Shown piece after piece: positions 1 to 7,177 of a DNA stretch of 9,431 nt. The DNA is taken from positions 1 to 9,431 of the forward strand of contig DGIP01000279.1 of the NCBI GenBank assembly GCA_002386405.1, written 5' to 3'. The notes under the pieces are model-generated. The model saw only the letters and a list, made by a program, of their open reading frames with translations, was not told where the DNA came from and ran no database searches. Position numbers and translations under genes: made by a program. The DNA is from Stenotrophomonas maltophilia (lineage in GTDB: Bacteria > Pseudomonadota > Gammaproteobacteria > Xanthomonadales > Xanthomonadaceae). Numbering within the stretch: position 1 is the stretch's first letter; every line of letters begins with the position of its first letter.

Positions 1-20
1 CGCAGGGCGTGGCTCTACCG
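1..20 (-). repeat. GTAG-type REP (SMAG-like), truncated by window edge
   Basis: Read on the minus strand, this stretch begins GGTAG and continues AGCCACGC, a loop CCT and the first three bases (GCG) of the returning arm. The rest of the arm lies outside the window. The GGTAG head plus short GC-rich hairpin is the format of Stenotrophomonas SMAG repeats. The head also contains the TAG stop codon of the upstream TatD-family gene. Only part of the palindrome is visible, but the three visible pairs and the head match the complete copies further right in layout. Confidence 0.7.
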
Positions 21-779
21 CAGCCCGAACAGCCGGCGTGCGTTGGCGGAGGTCTGCTCGGCAATCGCCTCCACCGTCTCGCCGCGCAACCGAGCCACGG
101 TGTCGGCAATCACCGTCAACCGTGCCGGCTCGTTGCGCCCGCCGCGGATGCCGGCGTCCGGCTGGTCCGGCGCATCGGTTTCCAGCAGCAGCTGCTCAAG
201 CGGCAGCTGCGCCACCAGGCGCTGCAGGCGCTGGGCGCGGTCATAGGTCAGCGGCCCGCCCAGGCCGACCAGGAAACCCAGCTTGTGCAGCTGCGCGGCC
301 TGTTCCGGGCTGCCGGGGAAACTGTGGATCACGCCACGTAAACCGCCCACTTGCTTGATTGCGGCGATCACCGCATCCACCGCGCGTCGTGCATGCACGA
401 TCACCGGCAGGTCGAACTCGCGCGCGATCCGCAGCTGTCCGTCGAAGTAGAACTGCTGGCGGTCGGCGCCCAGCCCGTCCACGAAGAAATCCAGCCCGCA
501 TTCGCCCACCGCGCACGGCCGCTCGCGGGTGATCCACTCGCGCAGCTGCTCAAGGTGCTCGGGCCGGTGCTGGTCCAGGAACATCGGGTGCAGGCCGTAC
601 GCAGGGTAGAGGCCTTCGGCCAGCTGGCAGGTGTCACGCAGCTTGGGCCAGCTGGCTGCGGTAACCGCCGGCAGCACCTGGGCATGCACGCCCGCCGCCT
701 GCGCACGGGCGATCACCTGGGCGCGGTCGGGGTCGAATTCGTCCGCGTCCAGGTGGCAGTGGCTGTCGACCAGGCTCAC
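15..779 (-). CDS. TatD-family metal-dependent hydrolase (YjjV/YcfH-like)
   Basis: The product has 254 residues, the usual length for the TatD family of TIM-barrel metallohydrolases, which include 3'-5' DNA exonucleases and quality-control nucleases in the cytoplasm. Visible metal-site motifs are the N-terminal D-x-H-x-H (H7, H9), GECGLDFF with E93, VIVHARR with H129, GVIHSFPG with H152 and LLLETDAPD with D202. The family RNEP signature is at 215-218. Translation starts at GTG (777-779), which overlaps the TGA of the upstream small membrane-protein gene as GTGA. No strong Shine-Dalgarno precedes it, so translation is probably coupled. The stop codon TAG sits in the head of a REP element. Family membership is secure. 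The exact substrate, and whether it matches TatD, YcfH or YjjV, cannot be settled from the sequence. Confidence 0.93.
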   Translation of the reverse strand: MSLVDSHCHLDADEFDPDRAQVIARAQAAGVHAQVLPAVTAASWPKLRDTCQLAEGLYPAYGLHPMFLDQHRPEHLEQLREWITRERPCAVGECGLDFFVDGLGADRQQFYFDGQLRIAREFDLPVIVHARRAVDAVIAAIKQVGGLRGVIHSFPGSPEQAAQLHKLGFLVGLGGPLTYDRAQRLQRLVAQLPLEQLLLETDAPDQPDAGIRGGRNEPARLTVIADTVARLRGETVEAIAEQTSANARRLFGLR

Positions 780-997
780 GCGTCGCGCCGGTCCAGGCGC
801 GGCGGCAGGGTATCGCTGCGCCGTTTCCAGTTGGCCAGCAGCAGCGTGCCCAGCCCGAACAGGATTTCATCCACGAACGGAATCGGGTCTGGAATGAACA
901 GCGTTACCGCGAACAGCGCGGCGGTGATCTTGAACAGCGTGGGGTAACGCAGTCCGCGCGCCCACTTCATCACTGGCAGCAGCAGGGGACCGGGCAT
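776..997 (-). CDS. small two-helix membrane protein, conserved hypothetical (DUF6116-like)
   Basis: The 73-residue product has two hydrophobic segments (about residues 22-37 and 40-56) separated by a Pro-rich turn, FIPDPIPFVDE, with a basic, charged C-terminus. This suggests a small inner-membrane hairpin protein. It resembles short conserved proteins of Xanthomonadaceae that I associate with DUF6116; that name is from memory and untested. An in-frame ATG lies 36 bp further upstream at 1031-1033. I prefer the ATG at 995-997 because a strong GAGGAGAG Shine-Dalgarno lies six or fewer bases before it, while the upstream ATG would place that site inside the coding region. It is the first gene of a two-gene minus-strand unit whose TGA overlaps the GTG start of the TatD-family gene. 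Function unknown. Confidence 0.75.
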   Translation of the reverse strand: MPGPLLLPVMKWARGLRYPTLFKITAALFAVTLFIPDPIPFVDEILFGLGTLLLANWKRRSDTLPPRLDRRDA

Positions 998-1001
998 CGC
1001 A

Positions 1002-1009
1002 CTCTCCTC
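1002..1009 (-). promoter_or_regulatory. Shine-Dalgarno deciding the start of the small membrane-protein gene
   Basis: On the minus strand the sequence is GAGGAGAG, then TGCG, then ATG. This is a near-ideal ribosome-binding site and argues for translation from 997 rather than from the ATG at 1033. Confidence 0.75.
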
Positions 1010-1158
1010 GACAAGTGGTGTAAACGCTATCACGAGCCCCGTAATGACAGAACCTGAATGGGTAAACGGGCCGTGTGCGTCATGTGGAGATACCGTTCAG
1101 GGTTCGCGTGCTGGAATCCGCATCAAGAACGTTGCGGATCGTCCGCAGGGAGTCGGAT

Positions 1159-1983
1159 ATGAAAAGCACAACTACTACTGTCCTGGTCGCCGCGGGCGCC
1201 CTGCTGGTCGGGGGCATCGCCACCGCCGCCTTCATGAAAAGCGGTAATTCCACCGACCCGGTTACCGCCGCGCAGACCCGCCCGAGCCTGGACACCACGC
1301 CGCTGGCCGACGATGGCGCTGCCACCGACGAAGTGGCCGTGGACAAGGCCGGCCGGCTGGAATACGCCGACGTGGTCAAGGTCGATCCGCTGACCCAGAA
1401 GGAAAAGGCCTACGCCACCGTGATCGGCACCGAGCCGGTGCGTGAGACCTCCACCACCCAGACCCCGCATGAGGTCTGCAATGACGTGGTGGTGCAGGAA
1501 CGCCTGCCCGAGCGCGACGGCAACGTCGGCGGCACCGTGGCCGGTGCGGTCATCGGTGGCCTGCTGGGCAACCAGGTGGGCGGCGGTAATGGTCGCAAGG
1601 CCGCCACTGCAGCCGGCGCCGTCGCTGGCGGCGTGATCGGTAACCAGGTGGACAAGCGCCACGTCGGTGGCCGCGTGGTCAACCGCACCGAGCGCCAGTG
1701 CCACACCGAGACTGCGACCTCCGAGTCGACCAAGGTGACCGGCTACAACGTGACCTACCGCAATGAAGACGGCACCACCGGCACCATGCGCATGGCCAGC
1801 AAGCCTGGCAACCGCATCGCCATGGGCACCACCAACAACGTCACCGGCTACAACGTGACCTACCGCTATGACGGCGTTGAAAAGACCGTCAAGATGGCCA
1901 ACAAGCCCAGCAGCGACCGCCTGCCGGTGGTGGATGGCCAGCTGGTCACCCAGACCGCTGCGCTGGATACCGCCCGCCAGTAA
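1159..1983 (+). CDS. membrane-anchored glycine-zipper 2TM-domain protein with C-terminal tandem repeat
   Basis: The product has 274 residues. Residues 8-25 form one hydrophobic segment after a short N-terminus with Lys2, consistent with an uncleaved anchor or a signal peptide. There is no lipobox Cys, unlike SlyB/Pcp-type lipoproteins that share the glycine zipper. Residues 26-105 are polar and acidic, rich in Thr, Ala and Asp, and probably periplasmic. The glycine zipper spans about 121-162, with two Gly/Ala-rich helices (GGTVAGAVIGGLLGNQVGGG and AAGAVAGGVIGNQVDK), the Rick_17kDa_Anti/2TM pattern. It is flanked by the only two cysteines, C107 and C181, which could form a disulfide. Residues 193-262 hold two copies of a VTGYNVTYR unit. 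The start at 1159 has AGGGAG at 1147-1152; the frame stays open upstream to 1075 but lacks such a site. The gene is monocistronic, ending at a terminator. Likely envelope role; exact function unknown. Confidence 0.85.
   Translation: MKSTTTTVLVAAGALLVGGIATAAFMKSGNSTDPVTAAQTRPSLDTTPLADDGAATDEVAVDKAGRLEYADVVKVDPLTQKEKAYATVIGTEPVRETSTTQTPHEVCNDVVVQERLPERDGNVGGTVAGAVIGGLLGNQVGGGNGRKAATAAGAVAGGVIGNQVDKRHVGGRVVNRTERQCHTETATSESTKVTGYNVTYRNEDGTTGTMRMASKPGNRIAMGTTNNVTGYNVTYRYDGVEKTVKMANKPSSDRLPVVDGQLVTQTAALDTARQ
1735..1866 (+). repeat. in-frame tandem repeat in the glycine-zipper protein gene
   Basis: The 27-base stretches at 1735-1761 and 1840-1866 differ at one base and are exactly 105 bp (35 codons) apart. 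They encode VTGYNVTYR twice. The following residues are alike at protein level (MRMASKPGNR and VKMANKPSSD), so the duplicated unit is about 35 residues, with the rest diverged. Confidence 0.85.
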
Positions 1984-2007
1984 TCGGGGCGCTGTGCAGT
2001 ACGTACG

Positions 2008-2037
2008 AAGAGGCCGGCATGTTGCCGGCCTCTTTCG
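2008..2037 (+). terminator. intrinsic terminator after the glycine-zipper gene
   Basis: AAGAGGCCGGC at 2008-2018 pairs perfectly with GCCGGCCTCTT at 2024-2034 around the loop ATGTT, giving an 11-bp stem. It is followed by a short T-rich tail (TTTCGTTCT overall). It lies 25 bp after the TAA of the glycine-zipper gene. The A-rich 5' side of the stem would allow some function in the reverse direction too, but no minus-strand gene approaches it. Confidence 0.8.
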
Positions 2038-2067
2038 TTCTGCGAAGATGGCACCCGGCTTACCAAC

Positions 2068-2077
2068 GGGGTACCCC
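2068..2077 (+). promoter_or_regulatory. perfect palindrome abutting the acetyltransferase start codon
   Basis: GGGGTACCCC lies directly before the ATG at 2078 and is the only purine-rich candidate for ribosome binding (ACGGGG). Whether it is a weak Shine-Dalgarno or has a regulatory role is not visible. Confidence 0.3.
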
Positions 2078-2620
2078 ATGAGCATCTTCGACCTGCGCCT
2101 GGAAACCGACCGGCTGATCCTGCGCCCGCCGCGCGCGGAGGACTTCGACGCCTTCCTGCAGTTCTGCACCGATCCGCAGGTGATGCAGCACCTGGGCGGC
2201 GTGCAGGCGCCTTCCCAGGCCTGGCGCAGTTTCAGCTGCCTGGTGGGCAGTTGGCACCTGTATGGCTTCTCGATGTTTTCGGTGATCGAGAAGAGCAGCG
2301 GCGACTGGGTGGGGCGCATGGGGCCGTGGCAACCGCTGGACTGGCCGGGCACCGAAGTCGGCTGGAGCGTGCGCCACGCCAGCTGGGGCAGGGGCTACGC
2401 ACCGGAGGCCGCGGTGGCTGCCATCGACTGGGCGTTTGACACGCTCGGCTGGGACGAGGTGATCCACACCATCGACACGGCCAATGAGAACTCCAAGGCC
2501 GTCGCGCGCAAGCTCGGCAGCACGCTGCTGCGCATGGGTGAGCTGCCGCCGCCGCACGATGGCAAGCCGATCGAGATCTGGGGGCAGTCGCGGGACCAGT
2601 GGAGAAGCAGACGCCGCTAG
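2078..2620 (+). CDS. GNAT-family N-acetyltransferase, RimJ/RimL type
   Basis: The 180-residue product has the usual length and layout of the Acetyltransf_3 (RimJ/RimL) branch, which transfers acetyl from acetyl-CoA to N-terminal or side-chain amines or small molecules. The N-terminus LRLETDRLILRPPRAEDFD (6-24) is the classic opening strand and helix. GTEVGWSVRHASWGRGYAPEA (91-111) contains the strand and the R/Q-x-x-G-x-A acetyl-CoA pyrophosphate loop. NENSKAVARKLG (136-147) is motif B, with the Asn typical of the family. I choose the ATG at 2078 because residues just after it match the family N-terminus. An in-frame ATG at 2048 would add ten residues (MAPGLPTGYP) with no clear ribosome site and would begin in the terminator tail. 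The bases just before the start form the palindrome GGGGTACCCC. The substrate is not predictable. Confidence 0.9.
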   Translation: MSIFDLRLETDRLILRPPRAEDFDAFLQFCTDPQVMQHLGGVQAPSQAWRSFSCLVGSWHLYGFSMFSVIEKSSGDWVGRMGPWQPLDWPGTEVGWSVRHASWGRGYAPEAAVAAIDWAFDTLGWDEVIHTIDTANENSKAVARKLGSTLLRMGELPPPHDGKPIEIWGQSRDQWRSRRR

Positions 2621-2710
2621 GCCCTGTTTTGTGCACCTGCGCTTGGCAAGTGGCGGCGGTTGAGGCGATGCTCGGCGCGGTCGTCCGTTCGGCTCAGCTG
2701 GAGGGTGTGC

Positions 2711-4990
2711 ATGGTTGCCGTGGTTCCCGATCCGATTCCCGCGCGCATGAAGGGCCTGAACCGGGCCGAGATCTGTGACGCCAACTTCATTGAGTTCGTG
2801 CAGCGCTGGGATGGCCCCGCCGGGCAACGCCCCGCCGACGATGCACCGATCCTGCCGGGCAGCACGCTGGATGCGCGTGGCTTCGATGCGCTGTTCGAGT
2901 CGCAGCTGGTCAGCCGCCACCTGGACCTGATGGCGCGCGTGCTGCGCGTGCAGAACAAGGTCTTCTACACCATCGGCTCGTCCGGCCACGAAGGCAATGC
3001 GCTGGTGGCGCGGCTGGCCCGGCACACCGACCCGGCATTCCTGCATTACCGCTCCGGCGCGTTCATGGCCGAGCGCTTCCGCCAGCTGCCGGGCATGGAC
3101 CCGGTGATGGACGCGGCGCTGTCGTTCGCCGCCAGCCGCGACGATCCGGCCAGCGGCGGACGCCACAAAGTGTGGGGCAGCAAGCCGCTGTGGGTGCTGC
3201 CGCAGACCTCCACCATCGCCTCGCACCTGCCCAAGGCGCTGGGCACCGCGCTGGCCATTGAAACCGCGCGCCGCATCGGCCATGGCCTGCCGATCCCCGA
3301 CGACAGCGTGGTGATCTGCTCGTTCGGCGATGCCTCGGCCAACCATGCCACCGCGCAGACCGCGTTCAACACCGCCGCCTGGGCCGCCTACCAGCGCCTG
3401 CCGGCGCCGGTGCTGTTCGTGTGCGAGGACAACGGCATCGGCATCTCGGTGAAGACGCCGGACGGGTGGATTGCCGACAGCTTCAGCCACCGGCCCGGGC
3501 TGGACTACTTCTTCGCCGATGGCCTGGACCTGGCCAGCGGCCACGCGCAGGTGCAACGCGCGCTGGAGCATTGCCGCCGCACCCGGCGCCCGACCTTCCT
3601 GCACCTGCGCACCACGCGGTTGATGGGGCACGCCGGGACCGATTTCGAGATCGAGTGGCGGCCGCTGCCGGAGCTCTGCGCGGCTGAAGCGGCCGATCCG
3701 CTGCTGCGTTCGGCGCAGATCGCGCTGGAATCCGGATGGATGACGCCTGCTCAGCTGCTGGAACGCTACGAAGCGATGCGCGCGCGCTGTTTTGCTGCCG
3801 CCGACGCGGCCGACCAGCGGCCCAAACTGGGCGAGCTTGCCGAGATCATGGCGCCGTTGGCGCCGTATACCCCCGCGGCCGTACATGCCGAAGCCCGCAG
3901 GGTGCCGGCGGCGCAGGCGCGCGAGGCGGTGTTCGGCAGCGCGGCGCAGCTGCCGGAACGGCAGCCACCGCGGCACCTGGCGATCCAGATCAACCAGGCC
4001 CTGCACGACCTGCTGTGCAAGTACCCCTCGTCACTGCTGTTCGGCGAGGACGTCGCGCAGAAGGGCGGGGTGTACACGGTCAGCAAGGGGCTGCTGAAAG
4101 CCTTCGGCCCGCGCCGGGTGTTCAACACGCTGCTGGATGAAACCATGATCCTGGGCATGGCCCAGGGCCTGGCCAACCTTGGCATGCTGCCGATTCCGGA
4201 AATCCAGTACCTGGCCTACCTGCACAACGCCGCTGACCAGCTGCGCGGCGAGGCCTGTTCGCTGCAGTTCTTCTCCAACGACCAGTACCGCAACCCGATG
4301 CTGGTGCGCATTGCCGGCCTGGGCTACCAGAAGGGCTTCGGCGGGCACTTCCACAACGACAACTCGATTGCCGCGCTGCGCGACATCCCCGGGCTGGTGG
4401 TGGGTTGCGCCTCGCGCGGCGATGACGCGGCGATGATGCTGCGCACGCTGGCGGCGCTGGCCCAGGTCGATGGGCGGGTGGCGGTGTTCCTGGAGCCCAT
4501 CGCGCTGTACATGACCAAGGACCTGCACGCACCCGGCGATGGCCAGTGGCTGTTCCCGTACCCCGCGCCGGACCAGGCGCTGGTGCTGGGCGAAGGCCGC
4601 GTATACGCGCCGGAGGCCAACGACCTGGTGATTTTCACCTACGGCAACGGCGTGCCGATGAGCCTGCGCGCGGCGCGCACCCTCCAAGCCGAACTGGGCT
4701 GGCAGGTGCGCGTGGTCGACCTGCGCTGGCTGGTGCCGCTCAACGCCGGCTTCATCGCCGGGCAGGGGGCCGACGCCCGGCGGGTGCTGGTGGTGGACGA
4801 GGGCCGGCACAGCGCCGGGGTGGGCGAGGGGGTGATCACCGCGCTGGTCGAGGCCGGGCTGGGCCACCTGCCGCTGCAGCGCGTCTGCGGCGCCGACACC
4901 TACACGCCGCTGGCGGGGGCAGCAATGTGCGTGCTTCCAAGCGACAATGCGGTGGTAAGCGCCGCGCGGGTGTTGGCGCAGGACCATTGA
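2711..4990 (+). CDS. fused 2-oxoacid dehydrogenase E1 alpha/beta, thiamine-diphosphate dependent
   Basis: The 759-residue product joins E1 alpha and E1 beta, normally separate subunits that decarboxylate a 2-oxoacid on thiamine diphosphate and pass the acyl group to E2 lipoamide. The alpha part covers about 55-330. It has FYTIGSSGHEG (85-95), HYRSGAFMA (112-120), and the cofactor site GDAS (206-209) with CEDNGIGIS (238-246), where D207 and N241 match the Mg ligands of pyruvate dehydrogenase alpha. A variable Ala-rich linker runs from about 355 to 420. The beta part has GEDVAQKGGVYTVSKGL (445-461), DETM with E477 aligned to the catalytic Glu, and HFHND with H548 aligned to the catalytic His. 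The C-terminal domain (about 636-750) includes VVDLRWLVPLN and VVDEGRHSAG. The start at 2711 has GGAGGG at 2700-2705. Two canonical spots differ (GDA for GDG, YRS for YRD). The substrate is unresolved (branched-chain 2-oxoacid-like is a guess). No E2 or E3 gene is in view. Confidence 0.9.
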   Translation: MVAVVPDPIPARMKGLNRAEICDANFIEFVQRWDGPAGQRPADDAPILPGSTLDARGFDALFESQLVSRHLDLMARVLRVQNKVFYTIGSSGHEGNALVARLARHTDPAFLHYRSGAFMAERFRQLPGMDPVMDAALSFAASRDDPASGGRHKVWGSKPLWVLPQTSTIASHLPKALGTALAIETARRIGHGLPIPDDSVVICSFGDASANHATAQTAFNTAAWAAYQRLPAPVLFVCEDNGIGISVKTPDGWIADSFSHRPGLDYFFADGLDLASGHAQVQRALEHCRRTRRPTFLHLRTTRLMGHAGTDFEIEWRPLPELCAAEAADPLLRSAQIALESGWMTPAQLLERYEAMRARCFAAADAADQRPKLGELAEIMAPLAPYTPAAVHAEARRVPAAQAREAVFGSAAQLPERQPPRHLAIQINQALHDLLCKYPSSLLFGEDVAQKGGVYTVSKGLLKAFGPRRVFNTLLDETMILGMAQGLANLGMLPIPEIQYLAYLHNAADQLRGEACSLQFFSNDQYRNPMLVRIAGLGYQKGFGGHFHNDNSIAALRDIPGLVVGCASRGDDAAMMLRTLAALAQVDGRVAVFLEPIALYMTKDLHAPGDGQWLFPYPAPDQALVLGEGRVYAPEANDLVIFTYGNGVPMSLRAARTLQAELGWQVRVVDLRWLVPLNAGFIAGQGADARRVLVVDEGRHSAGVGEGVITALVEAGLGHLPLQRVCGADTYTPLAGAAMCVLPSDNAVVSAARVLAQDH

Positions 4991-4993
4991 CGC

Positions 4994-6937
4994 ATGTGTG
5001 GACTGGCAGGAATGTTGCTGGCCGCCCCGGTACGGGAGCAGGCCGCGTTGGAACAGCAGGCGCGCCGCATGGGCGATGCGCTGGTACACCGTGGGCCGGA
5101 TGACAGCGGGGTGTGGGCCGACGCGGCCAGCGGCATCGCGCTGGCGCACCGCCGGCTGAGCATCCTGGACCTGTCGCCGCTGGGCCACCAGCCGATGGCG
5201 TCCGACGATGGCCGCTATGTGCTGGCCTACAACGGCGAGGTCTACAACTTCGCCGCGCTGCGGTTGGAGCTGGAGGAGCGCGGCCACGCCTTCCGTGGGC
5301 ATTCCGACACCGAAGTGCTGCTGGCCGCGTTCGTGGCCTGGGGCCTGGACGAAACCCTGCAGCGTGCCAACGGCATGTTCGCCATCGCCCTGTGGGACCG
5401 CGCCGAGCAATGCCTGTGGCTGGCCCGCGACCGGGTCGGCAAGAAGCCGCTGTACTACGGCTGGGCCGGCGACACGCTGGTGTTCGGTTCCGAGCTGAAG
5501 GCGCTGTGGCAGCACCCCGCGTTCGACAACGACATCGACCGCGATGCGCTGACCCTGCTGATGCGGCTGGACTACATTCCCGCCCCGCACTGCATCCACG
5601 AACGCTGCTTCAAGCTGATGCCGGGCCGGGTGCTGCGCCTGGATGCCGCCGCGGTGGCCGCCGGTGCGGCCGCGCATCGCCCCGACCAGCAGCAGCTGCC
5701 GTTCTGGAACGCGCGTGAGCGCATGCAGCAGGCGCTGGCGTCGCCGTTCGTGGGCACCGACGATGAGGCGGAGAACCAGCTCGATGCCCTGCTGCGCGAT
5801 GCGGTCGGGCTGCGCATGGTGGCCGACGTGCCGGTGGGCGTGTTCCTGTCCGGCGGCACCGATTCGTCGGTGGTGGCGGCGTTGATGCAGTCGCAGTCGT
5901 CCACGCCGATCCACAGTTTCAGCATCGGTTTCCAGGGTTCGGACCACGACGAGGCGCCGCTGGCCAAGGCGCTGGCCACCCATCTGGGCACCGACCACAC
6001 CGAGTTGTACGTGAGCGGTGCCGATGCGTTGGCGGTGGTGCCCGAGCTGCCGGCCATGTTCGACGAGCCGTTCGCGGATGCCTCGCAGGTGCCGACCGCG
6101 CTGGTGGCACGGCTGGCGCGCAGCGCGGTGACCGTGGCGCTGTCCGGCGACGGCGGCGATGAACTGTTCTTCGGCTACAGCCGCTACCAGCGCGCGCTGC
6201 GCAACTGGACGCTGCTGGGCAGGGTGCCGGCGCCGTTGCGGCGCTGGATGGCGGCCCATTCGCAGACCCAGGGCGAGGCCTCGCGCACCGGCGGCCTGGC
6301 CGCGCTGCTGGCCGAAACCGGCGCGCGCGGCATTGGCGATGTGTACCGCAACCGCATTTCGCGCTGGCGCGACCCGGTGTCGGCGGTGATCGGCGCGCGT
6401 GGGGCGGGCAGCTTCTACGATCTGGCCGACCCGCTGCACGGCGCCGGCTCGCCGGCCGACGCGATGATGCTGGCCGATTTCAGCACCTACCTGCCTGATG
6501 ACCTGCTGTGCAAAGTGGACCGCACCAGCATGGCGGTCAGCCTGGAGGCCCGCGCGCCGCTGCTGGACTGGCGCGTGGCCGAGTTCGCTTGGTCGCTGCC
6601 GCTGTCGATGAAGCAGCGCGACGGGGTGAGCAAGTACCTGCTGAAGCGGGTGCTGGGCCGTTATGTGCCGCAGGACATGGTGCACCGGCCCAAGCGCGGC
6701 TTTGGCGCGCCGGTAAGTGCATGGTTGAAGGGCGACCTGCGCGGTTGGGCCGATGAACTGCTGGATCCGGCGCGGCTGCAGGCCGAAGGGGTATTCCACG
6801 TGGATGCCATTGTTCCGCTGTGGAAGCAGTTCCAGCAGGGCGAACGCAAGTGGCACACCCACCTGTGGAACGTATTGATGTTCCAGGCCTGGCAGGCGCA
6901 TTGGAAGCAGGTGCGGGCGGCGGTGGTGAACGCCTGA
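4994..6937 (+). CDS. asnB: asparagine synthetase (glutamine-hydrolysing) family amidotransferase
   Basis: The 647-residue product has both AsnB domains. The N-terminal class-II glutaminase begins MCGLAG, with Cys2 as nucleophile once Met1 is removed, and includes RRLSILDLSPLGHQPM (53-68), NGEVYNF (80-86) and SDTE (104-107). The C-terminal synthetase has the pyrophosphate loop SGGTDSS (286-292), FDEPFADASQVPTAL (356-370), SGDGGDELFFGY (384-395), and DRTSMAVSLEARAPLLD (509-525) near the adenylate site. It therefore should use glutamine ammonia and ATP to amidate a carboxylate through an adenylate. The start is fixed by the need for Cys2. It begins 3 bp after the stop of the fused E1 gene, with no separate promoter, so the two are almost certainly co-transcribed. 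AsnB-type enzymes serve free asparagine synthesis but also amidate sugars, peptides and other products, so the acceptor could be something other than aspartate. Confidence 0.93.
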   Translation: MCGLAGMLLAAPVREQAALEQQARRMGDALVHRGPDDSGVWADAASGIALAHRRLSILDLSPLGHQPMASDDGRYVLAYNGEVYNFAALRLELEERGHAFRGHSDTEVLLAAFVAWGLDETLQRANGMFAIALWDRAEQCLWLARDRVGKKPLYYGWAGDTLVFGSELKALWQHPAFDNDIDRDALTLLMRLDYIPAPHCIHERCFKLMPGRVLRLDAAAVAAGAAAHRPDQQQLPFWNARERMQQALASPFVGTDDEAENQLDALLRDAVGLRMVADVPVGVFLSGGTDSSVVAALMQSQSSTPIHSFSIGFQGSDHDEAPLAKALATHLGTDHTELYVSGADALAVVPELPAMFDEPFADASQVPTALVARLARSAVTVALSGDGGDELFFGYSRYQRALRNWTLLGRVPAPLRRWMAAHSQTQGEASRTGGLAALLAETGARGIGDVYRNRISRWRDPVSAVIGARGAGSFYDLADPLHGAGSPADAMMLADFSTYLPDDLLCKVDRTSMAVSLEARAPLLDWRVAEFAWSLPLSMKQRDGVSKYLLKRVLGRYVPQDMVHRPKRGFGAPVSAWLKGDLRGWADELLDPARLQAEGVFHVDAIVPLWKQFQQGERKWHTHLWNVLMFQAWQAHWKQVRAAVVNA

Positions 6938-7177
6938 CCGCGCATCGGTAGGGTCGCATCCCGATCGACTGCACGGGGTGGTGATTACATTCGATGGGGC
7001 ATGACCTCCGAACGAAATCGCCTCTCCGGCCGCGGTCATGCGTCCGCGTGCCGATCTACATCGCGTGCGTTCGTTTGGGAACCGAACCTACCGCCGGGTG
7101 TCCGGCGCCGTCGTTCCTTCACCGCCCCGAACGCTGCTCCGGCCTAGGCTCGGTCTTCCCCTCAACGGAGACCCCCC
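6938..7177. other. 240-bp intergenic region before the FMN reductase gene
   Basis: No ORF with coding character or clear terminator is seen here. It contains GGTAG at 6947-6951 followed by GTCG-N9-CGAC, which may be a decayed REP; a possible weak promoter TCGACT-N15-TACATT at 6965-6991 (four of six matches in each box, short spacer); and an inverted repeat GTTCG-N9-CGAAC at 7069-7087. None is strong by itself. The gap is long enough to hold the promoter of the reductase gene. Confidence 0.4.

Noticed and set aside
1010..1158. Divergent promoters between the small membrane-protein gene and the glycine-zipper gene
   Set aside because: Promoters must exist in or near this gap, but I could not find a -35/-10 pair with good matches and spacing on either strand.
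1123..2352. Minus-strand open frame of about 410 codons opposite the glycine-zipper gene
   Set aside because: It crosses the terminator and part of the next gene; its repeated Gly/His pattern is the antisense image of the plus-strand zipper and repeat codons.
2643..2672. Possible promoter TTGGCA-N18-GATGCT upstream of the fused E1 gene
   Set aside because: The -35 match is fair but the -10 has only three of six matches, so it is not better than background.
2060..4006. Minus-strand open frame of about 650 codons opposite the acetyltransferase and E1 alpha part
   Set aside because: It spans two real plus-strand genes and the gap between them, has no recognisable motif, and shows the compositional bias of a shadow frame.
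6947..6970. Possible decayed GTAG REP after asnB
   Set aside because: It has GGTAG but only a GTCG-N9-CGAC stem, too weak to call against the strong 8-10 bp stems of the true copies.
4031..7039. Minus-strand open frame of about 1000 codons opposite the E1 beta part and asnB
   Set aside because: It mirrors two genes with full conserved motifs on the plus strand. Its translation is rich in His, Gln, Arg and Ala without any domain, which is typical of an antisense frame in GC-rich DNA.
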